Below are positions 5,501 through 9,030 of a stretch of DNA of 9,030 nt, piece after piece. How positions within the stretch are numbered: position 1 is the stretch's first letter; each line of letters opens with the position of its first letter. A model generated the notes under the pieces. The model was given only the letters and a program-made list of their open reading frames with translations. It searched no databases and was not told where the DNA came from. Where the stretch lies: the NCBI GenBank assembly GCA_035254305.1, contig DATFAS010000141.1, forward strand, positions 1-9,030, given 5' to 3'. The DNA comes from DATFAS01 sp035254305. Its GTDB lineage: Bacteria; Bacillota; Bacilli; Aneurinibacillales; RAOX-1. A program made the translations under genes and the position numbers.

Positions 5501-5510
5501 TTACTGGCAA
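5482..5510 (-). promoter_or_regulatory. Possible promoter of the small acidic gene
   Basis: On the minus strand TTGCCA (5510-5505, 5 of 6) is followed after 17 bases by TAATGT (5487-5482, only 3 of 6). The weak -10 is buried in the palindrome 5480-5500. The spacing and location upstream of the small gene fit, but the -10 match is poor. Confidence 0.4.
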
Positions 5511-5537
5511 GAATTATTCTTTATGGAGAATTAGGGT

Positions 5538-5565
5538 TTGTAAAATCTCATGAATAGACTATAAT
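5538..5565 (+). promoter_or_regulatory. Probable sigma-A promoter of purU
   Basis: TTGTAA (5538-5543) and TATAAT (5560-5565, perfect) are 16 bases apart. Transcription would begin near 5572, leaving a leader of about 58 bases before the GTG start. No purine riboswitch or PurR box was recognised. Confidence 0.6.
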
Positions 5566-5629
5566 GTTTAAATTGAAAGAATTAGAGAAATAACCTTGGT
5601 CACATGGGACTTGAATTGGAGGAATTGAT

Positions 5630-6496
5630 GTGTTAAGAAGTAATGAACTAAACAGGGCTACGCTGCTTATTTCTTGTAATGACCGACCGGGTATTGTTGC
5701 AGCTGTTTCCCATTTCCTATTAGAGTTTGGAGCAAATATTGTTCAATCCGACCAATATTCTACAGATCCAGAAGGCGGTATGTTTTTCATGCGCGTCGAG
5801 TTTGATCTTGAAAATTTTGATACTACGTACTTACAGATTGAAAAGAATTTTGTGGAAATTGCTAATGATTTCGGAATGGATTGGAAGCTAGCTAGTCAGA
5901 AAAAAATCAAACGAATGGCCATCCTGGTATCTAAAGAAGATCATTGTTTAATGGAGCTGCTTTGGAGATACAAGGCAAAAGAATTATTCATAGATATCCC
6001 TATGGTTATTAGTAATCATCTGGATTCTAAGGAAACAGTTGAATCCTACGGAATTCCATTCTACTATGTTCCTGCAACACCTCAAACCAAGAAGGAATCT
6101 GAGCAGAAAATATTAGAGATTATGAAGGATAAAGTTGATTTTATCGTATTAGCACGTTACATGCAGATACTTTCATCCGAATTTGTCTCCCATTACCCAC
6201 ATCGGATTATTAATATTCATCATTCCTTTTTACCTGCTTTCATCGGTGCCAACCCATACAAAAGAGCATTCGAACGCGGGGTAAAACTTATTGGAGCAAC
6301 TGCCCATTACGTGACAGATGATTTAGATGAAGGACCGATTATTGAACAGGATATTCAAAGGGTAAGTCACCGTTATTCCGCTGAACAGCTTAAAATAACA
6401 GGAAGACAAGCTGAACGAATTGCCCTTGCACGTGCTGTTTCTTGGCATATCTCCGATCGTATTCTTGTACACGGAAACAAAACGATCGTATTCTAG
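5630..6496 (+). CDS. purU: Formyltetrahydrofolate deformylase PurU
   Basis: A 288-residue enzyme that hydrolyses 10-formyltetrahydrofolate to formate and tetrahydrofolate, balancing cytoplasmic one-carbon pools. An N-terminal ACT domain (about 10-85) opens with Leu-Leu-Ile-Ser-Cys-Asn-Asp-Arg-Pro-Gly-Ile-Val (12-23). The formyltransferase domain follows from about 93. The catalytic triad is recognisable as Asn195 and His197 in Asn-Ile-His-His-Ser-Phe-Leu-Pro-Ala-Phe (195-204), and Asp233 in Thr-Asp-Asp-Leu-Asp-Glu-Gly-Pro-Ile-Ile. The Phe-Ile-Gly-Ala-Asn-Pro-Tyr segment (204-210) separates PurU from the related glycinamide ribonucleotide formyltransferase PurN. The length is typical (about 280-300). 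The start is GTG at 5630, 7 bases after GGAGG (5618-5622); the overlapping ATG at 5628 is out of frame and stops at once. It has its own promoter and converges with nfo across a shared terminator. Confidence 0.95.
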   Translation: MLRSNELNRATLLISCNDRPGIVAAVSHFLLEFGANIVQSDQYSTDPEGGMFFMRVEFDLENFDTTYLQIEKNFVEIANDFGMDWKLASQKKIKRMAILVSKEDHCLMELLWRYKAKELFIDIPMVISNHLDSKETVESYGIPFYYVPATPQTKKESEQKILEIMKDKVDFIVLARYMQILSSEFVSHYPHRIINIHHSFLPAFIGANPYKRAFERGVKLIGATAHYVTDDLDEGPIIEQDIQRVSHRYSAEQLKITGRQAERIALARAVSWHISDRILVHGNKTIVF

Positions 6497-6508
6497 CTTT
6501 ATAAATTC

Positions 6509-6547
6509 GAGGATTCATATAGGTAATAACGATATGAATCCTCTTTC
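6509..6547. terminator. Bidirectional terminator between purU and nfo
   Basis: A perfect 12-bp stem (GAGGATTCATAT at 6509-6520, ATATGAATCCTC at 6532-6543) with an 11-base loop sits between the two convergent stop codons. The plus-strand tail is moderately T-rich (TTTCACTTATT) and the minus-strand tail is AT-rich, so it probably serves both genes, purU more clearly. Confidence 0.75.
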
Positions 6548-6549
6548 AC

Positions 6550-7656
6550 TTATTGATTTAGATGAGCCTCTGCTAGCCAACCAATAATTCTCCCGTTTCT
6601 TTGCTCTTCATTTAGTTCAGGTAGGATACGATTTTCCTCCACAAGATCATATAGCTTCTCTAATGGTTCCCTTTTGTCTTCCTTTTTCTTCTTCTTATCC
6701 TGTAGATCCGTCCACATCTGTCCAATGGTATTAATCGGATGAAAATCCTGCTTCTTAAAAAAGTGTCCGACTCTCTCTACGTCTTCTAAGAATTCACTAC
6801 CCATACGGTTTTCTACATTATTACTAAGGAGTGCAATTTCAACCTCATACATAGGTCGTTCATTTTCCTTCCCAATCCATGGGGTTTCTAGAATAACAGG
6901 CTTATCACGTGAAGCCTCATGATGCACAATATTTTTTAATGCTTGATAACCAATCAAGCCTGATCCAACCGGTGCATGCCGATCCTTCGCTGCTCCACGG
7001 AAATTCTTACTATCATTGATATGAAAGAGAGCTATTCGTTCTAAACCCACGATTCGATCGAATTCCTCCATCACATCATCAAAATGATGAACAATATCAT
7101 ATCCTGCATCATGTGTATGACAGGTATCAAAACAAACAACCAGCTTCTCGTTGTGCTCCACTTTATCTATGATAGCAGCCAATTCCTCGAAAGAACGACC
7201 GATTTCAGTCCCTTTTCCCGCCATGGTTTCAAGCGCTATTTGGACGGATTGATCAGCTTCTAGAACCTCATTTAATCCTTCAGCAATCCGATTGATTCCA
7301 TACTCGGCGTCCTTATCCGTGTAAGCTCCTGGATGAAGAACAATATATTTCACTCCCATATAGGCAGTTCGTTTAATCTCTTCTCGTAAGAAGTTAACCG
7401 CTAATTCAAACGTATTTTCTTTATAGGAACCAAGATTAATAATGTAGGGTGCATGGACAACAATATCACTGATTCCATGCTGCTCCATTAACGCTAACCC
7501 CTCAGGGACATAGAGATCCTCCATAGGCTTGCGCCGAGTATTCTGCGGGGCACCTGTATAGACCATGAAGGAGGTTGAACCATAGCTTAAAGCTTCCTCC
7601 GTGGCATTTAATAATCCTTTTTTAGAAAATGAAACATGGGATCCGATTTTCAACAT
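6550..7656 (-). CDS. nfo: Endonuclease IV (deoxyribonuclease IV) with a C-terminal extension
   Basis: A 368-residue AP endonuclease of base-excision repair that cleaves 5' to abasic sites and removes blocked 3' ends. All nine zinc ligands known from E. coli Nfo are in order: His68, His108, Glu143, Asp177, His180, His212, Asp225, His227 and Glu257, in motifs such as Phe-Asp-Thr-Cys-His-Thr-His (176-182), Asp-Arg-His-Ala-Pro-Val-Gly (225-231) and Leu-Glu-Thr-Pro-Trp (256-260). The family is normally about 280-300 residues (B. subtilis YqfS 297). Here about 70 extra residues follow the barrel: a Lys-rich linker (320-329) and a predicted helical end (331-368) with Ile-Ile-Gly-Trp-Leu-Ala-Glu-Ala-His. 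The extension is in frame with no sign of a frameshift. ATG start with AGGAAGGG (7663-7670) 6 bases upstream. B. subtilis Nfo acts with ExoA in spore DNA repair; this copy may do the same. Confidence 0.95.
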   Translation of the reverse strand: MLKIGSHVSFSKKGLLNATEEALSYGSTSFMVYTGAPQNTRRKPMEDLYVPEGLALMEQHGISDIVVHAPYIINLGSYKENTFELAVNFLREEIKRTAYMGVKYIVLHPGAYTDKDAEYGINRIAEGLNEVLEADQSVQIALETMAGKGTEIGRSFEELAAIIDKVEHNEKLVVCFDTCHTHDAGYDIVHHFDDVMEEFDRIVGLERIALFHINDSKNFRGAAKDRHAPVGSGLIGYQALKNIVHHEASRDKPVILETPWIGKENERPMYEVEIALLSNNVENRMGSEFLEDVERVGHFFKKQDFHPINTIGQMWTDLQDKKKKKEDKREPLEKLYDLVEENRILPELNEEQRNGRIIGWLAEAHLNQ

Positions 7657-7694
7657 ATCTAGCCCTTCCTCTCACTTAAAAAAACTATCCTTAT

Positions 7695-7723
7695 ATTTTA
7701 CCAAACAAATAGAAAAATCCCAA
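7695..7723 (-). promoter_or_regulatory. Probable nfo promoter
   Basis: On the minus strand TTGGGA (7723-7718, 4 of 6) and TAAAAT (7700-7695, 5 of 6) are 17 bases apart. The -35 overlaps the last bases of the upstream terminator stem, a compact arrangement. Transcription would start about 30 bases before the ATG. Confidence 0.5.
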
Positions 7724-7747
7724 TGCTTTTAATGCGTAAGCATTGGG
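7712..7747 (-). terminator. Intrinsic terminator after the DUF3892 gene
   Basis: A perfect 10-bp stem (CCCAATGCTT at 7719-7728, AAGCATTGGG at 7738-7747) with a 9-base loop is followed on the minus strand by ATTTTT. It lies about 18 bases past the DUF3892 stop and insulates nfo from the upstream genes. Confidence 0.85.
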
Positions 7748-7765
7748 TTAATAGTGAAAATGAAT

Positions 7766-7987
7766 TTAAAATTCTGGGAGGTCCCCTAAATTCGAACCTT
7801 CCATCTGTTGAGTAGATGTTTCAATTTTCCAAGTCCCATCGTGATCGATATCAGTTAAACTATCGAGCATACCCGTTTGCGCAAATTCCTTCGCTTCTGC
7901 AAACGATACAACCTGGTCTTTATCTGTGAGAAACTGTGTAATATTTCCCAATTCATCTTTGCGTATAGCAACAAGTTTGATTCCCAT
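7766..7987 (-). CDS. DUF3892-like small protein
   Basis: A 73-residue soluble protein. Residues 4-45, beginning Lys-Leu-Val-Ala-Ile-Arg-Lys and continuing through Gly-Asn-Ile-Thr-Gln-Phe and Val-Ser-Phe-Ala-Glu-Ala-Lys-Glu-Phe-Ala, fit the DUF3892 pattern of a short two-stranded element followed by a helix. Such proteins are common, short and functionally uncharacterised in Firmicutes. The acidic C-terminus (Gly-Asp-Leu-Pro-Glu-Phe) is probably flexible. ATG start with AAGGGAG (7996-8002) 8 bases upstream. It begins 56 bases after the VIT-family gene stop, with no hairpin between them, so the two may be co-transcribed. A TATACT -10 with a weak TTCATA at 17 bases upstream (8049-8021 on the minus strand) could also give it an independent promoter. 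The family assignment rests on memory of the pattern. Confidence 0.7.
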   Translation of the reverse strand: MGIKLVAIRKDELGNITQFLTDKDQVVSFAEAKEFAQTGMLDSLTDIDHDGTWKIETSTQQMEGSNLGDLPEF

Positions 7988-8043
7988 GGCAGCAGCTCCC
8001 TTATTTTTTGCTTAGTATACCCAAGGGACTACCGATTATGAAA

Positions 8044-8739
8044 TCATGAAATGAAACGAGCCACTAAGAAAGCCACAGATGCAGCTAAACCACCAACCAA
8101 GGTCGTCTGCCATGCACTTTTCCAGCTGTTACTACCGGTAAACCTCCCCTTGACAAAACCAAAAATAAATAAAGCCATAAGGGTAAGGACTACCGAGGTT
8201 AGAAGAGCAGAGTTCGGATTATGAATAATCATATAAGGAAAAAGCGGGATGAATCCACCAATGATATAAGAAATCCCAATCGTCAGAGAACTGTTACGTG
8301 CCCTTTTAGGTTCAGGTTCTTCTAATCCCAATTCAAATTTCATCATAAAATCGATCCATTTATCCGGGTTCTTCGTGATAGCATCTGTAGCGAGATTAGC
8401 TTCTTTCTCTCCCATCCCCCACTCCGTTAGAACTTCCATGACCTCTGCACGTTCATGATCAGGTAATTCTACAATCTCTCTACGTTCACGATCAAGCTCC
8501 GAGAGGTAATGTTCTCGATCTGTTCGTGCGGCTAAGTATCCTCCAAGCCCCATAGCAATAGACCCTGCAGCAATTTCAGCTAACCCGGCAACGACAACAA
8601 GTTCTGTATTAGATACAGTCCCAGAAAGCCCTGCAGCAAGTGCAAAAGGAACTGTTAAGCCATCTGCCATTCCAATGACAATATCTCGAATAACATCAGG
8701 AGCCATAAAATGTTTTTCTGTGTGATTGGTATGAGGCAT
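8044..8739 (-). CDS. VIT1/CCC1-family Fe2+/Mn2+ transporter
   Basis: A 231-residue membrane protein of the vacuolar iron transporter family, whose members move ferrous iron or manganese out of the cytosol. Membrane segment 1 carries Asp-Gly-Leu-Thr-Val-Pro-Phe-Ala-Leu-Ala-Ala-Gly-Leu-Ser-Gly (26-40). Segment 2 carries Glu-Ile-Ala-Ala-Gly-Ser-Ile-Ala-Met-Gly-Leu-Gly-Gly-Tyr-Leu-Ala (55-70). A cytoplasmic Glu/Asp-rich metal-binding insert spans about 73-145, ending Phe-Met-Met-Lys-Phe-Glu-Leu-Gly-Leu-Glu-Glu (131-141). Three more segments follow at about 150-172, 177-197 and 212-230. The likely role is efflux or detoxification of Fe2+ or Mn2+, but the metal cannot be read from sequence. The frame extends to an ATG at 8757, but ATG at 8739 is chosen because AAAGGAG lies 6 bases before it. 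It is followed closely by the DUF3892 gene. Confidence 0.88.
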   Translation of the reverse strand: MPHTNHTEKHFMAPDVIRDIVIGMADGLTVPFALAAGLSGTVSNTELVVVAGLAEIAAGSIAMGLGGYLAARTDREHYLSELDRERREIVELPDHERAEVMEVLTEWGMGEKEANLATDAITKNPDKWIDFMMKFELGLEEPEPKRARNSSLTIGISYIIGGFIPLFPYMIIHNPNSALLTSVVLTLMALFIFGFVKGRFTGSNSWKSAWQTTLVGGLAASVAFLVARFIS

Positions 8740-8745
8740 AATCTT

Positions 8746-8752
8746 CTCCTTT
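8746..8752 (-). promoter_or_regulatory. Ribosome binding site that fixes the VIT-family start
   Basis: On the minus strand AAAGGAG is followed by AAGATT and the ATG at 8739. The site lies within the extra six codons of the longer frame from 8757, whose own upstream region offers only a weaker AAAGGAT. The shorter start is therefore preferred. Confidence 0.7.
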
Positions 8753-8786
8753 ATCATATGTATAGATCCTTTTTCTCATTATGATT

Positions 8787-8815
8787 AGTTTAATGGGATT
8801 GGTTTCTTTTGGCAA
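8787..8815 (-). promoter_or_regulatory. Probable promoter of the VIT-family gene
   Basis: On the minus strand TTGCCA (8815-8810, 5 of 6) and TAAACT (8792-8787, 4 of 6) are 17 bases apart, directly downstream of the queC terminator and about 45 bases before the start codon. No Fur- or MntR-type operator was recognised. Confidence 0.5.
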
Positions 8816-8819
8816 TTAA

Positions 8820-8863
8820 ATAAAAAAAGAAATAATTCCATATTGTTTAAGGAACTATTTCTT
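8820..8863 (-). terminator. Intrinsic terminator of queC
   Basis: On the minus strand a 13-bp stem (8863-8851 with 8839-8827, one G-U pair) with an 11-base loop is followed by a T run. It lies about 11 bases past the queC stop codon and separates queC from the VIT-family gene. Confidence 0.85.
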
Positions 8864-8874
8864 AGACTCTACTC

Positions 8875-9030
8875 TTATTTTGCGTAAGCAATAGGGTCGG
8901 TACTTCCCGCTTCAGCAAATCCTTTTAATCTCAACTGGCAGCTATCACAGGTCCCGCATGCAAGTTCTTCCCCACGATAACAGGAGGTAGTTAATTGGTA
9001 AGGTACTCTAAGCCTTATTCCCAGTCGAAC
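8875..9030 (-). CDS. queC: 7-cyano-7-deazaguanine synthase QueC, C-terminal 51 residues (partial)
   Basis: A minus-strand frame is open from the right edge to TAA at 8877-8875, giving 51 residues; the gene continues beyond the window. The end carries the QueC zinc site: four cysteines in Thr-Ser-Cys-Tyr, Ala-Cys-Gly-Thr-Cys-Asp and Ser-Cys-Gln-Leu-Arg-Leu, followed by Gly-Phe-Ala-Glu-Ala-Gly and Asp-Pro-Ile-Ala-Tyr, all characteristic of the family C-terminus. QueC converts 7-carboxy-7-deazaguanine to preQ0 with ATP and ammonia in the queuosine pathway. Its usual partners queD, queE and queF would be expected nearby, outside this window. A terminator follows directly, so queC is the last gene of its transcript. 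The stop position and final residues look normal and complete. Confidence 0.88.
   Translation of the reverse strand, partial: VRLGIRLRVPYQLTTSCYRGEELACGTCDSCQLRLKGFAEAGSTDPIAYAK

Noticed and set aside
5488..5503. LexA-like box GAAC...GTGTTT
   Set aside because: Does not fit the Bacillus CGAAC-N4-GTTCG consensus; the palindrome is better described by its ACACATTA/TAATGTGT arms.
1..9030. A multi-gene defence, mobile or otherwise novel system
   Set aside because: The larger genes match known housekeeping or sporulation families. There are no integrases, transposases, direct-repeat arrays or other marks of an island, and no abrupt base-composition change was apparent by eye.

Overview
The window looks like ordinary chromosome from a low-GC, endospore-forming member of the Bacillales. 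The evidence is a gerQ spore-coat gene, a DUF2621 (YneK-type) protein, a YugP-type metallopeptidase, AAGGAGG-like ribosome binding sites, sigma-A-like promoters and many compact intrinsic terminators. The genus cannot be fixed from sequence alone. No mobile element, CRISPR array, rRNA or tRNA was seen.

Layout, left to right. Positions 1-102 hold the tail of an upstream plus-strand transcription unit with a strong terminator. A DUF2621 membrane-anchored protein (172-615, +) converges on, and overlaps by 6 bases, a GH84 beta-N-acetylglucosaminidase without a signal peptide (610-2292, -). Upstream of that lies a YugP-type membrane zinc metallopeptidase (2382-3062, -), with its own promoter and terminator. 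gerQ follows (3312-3791, +), then a CNNM/CorC-type DUF21-CBS membrane protein (3950-5245, +). A 58-codon minus-strand gene (5272-5448), a size easily missed by gene callers, follows and has its own terminator. The formyltetrahydrofolate deformylase gene purU (5630-6496, +) converges on endonuclease IV, nfo (6550-7656, -). A DUF3892 protein (7766-7987, -) and a VIT1/CCC1-family metal transporter (8044-8739, -) come next. The 3' end of queC (8875 to the window edge, -) closes the window.

Most genes are monocistronic and separated by hairpin terminators. The only likely co-transcribed pair is the VIT transporter followed by the DUF3892 gene: they are 56 bases apart with no hairpin between them and share a terminator at 7712-7747. 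Themes are spore coat and germination (GerQ), envelope and proteolysis (YugP), metal transport (CNNM, VIT), one-carbon metabolism (PurU), base-excision repair (Nfo) and queuosine biosynthesis (QueC). They do not form a single pathway.

I found no convincing new multi-gene system. The points most worth a second look are: the apparently cytosolic GH84 enzyme; the uncharacterised small acidic protein with a 21-base palindrome in its putative promoter and an uncertain, possibly CTG, start; the roughly 70-residue C-terminal extension on endonuclease IV; a GerQ with no lysines in its N-terminal half; and an inverted repeat on the yugP -35 element.
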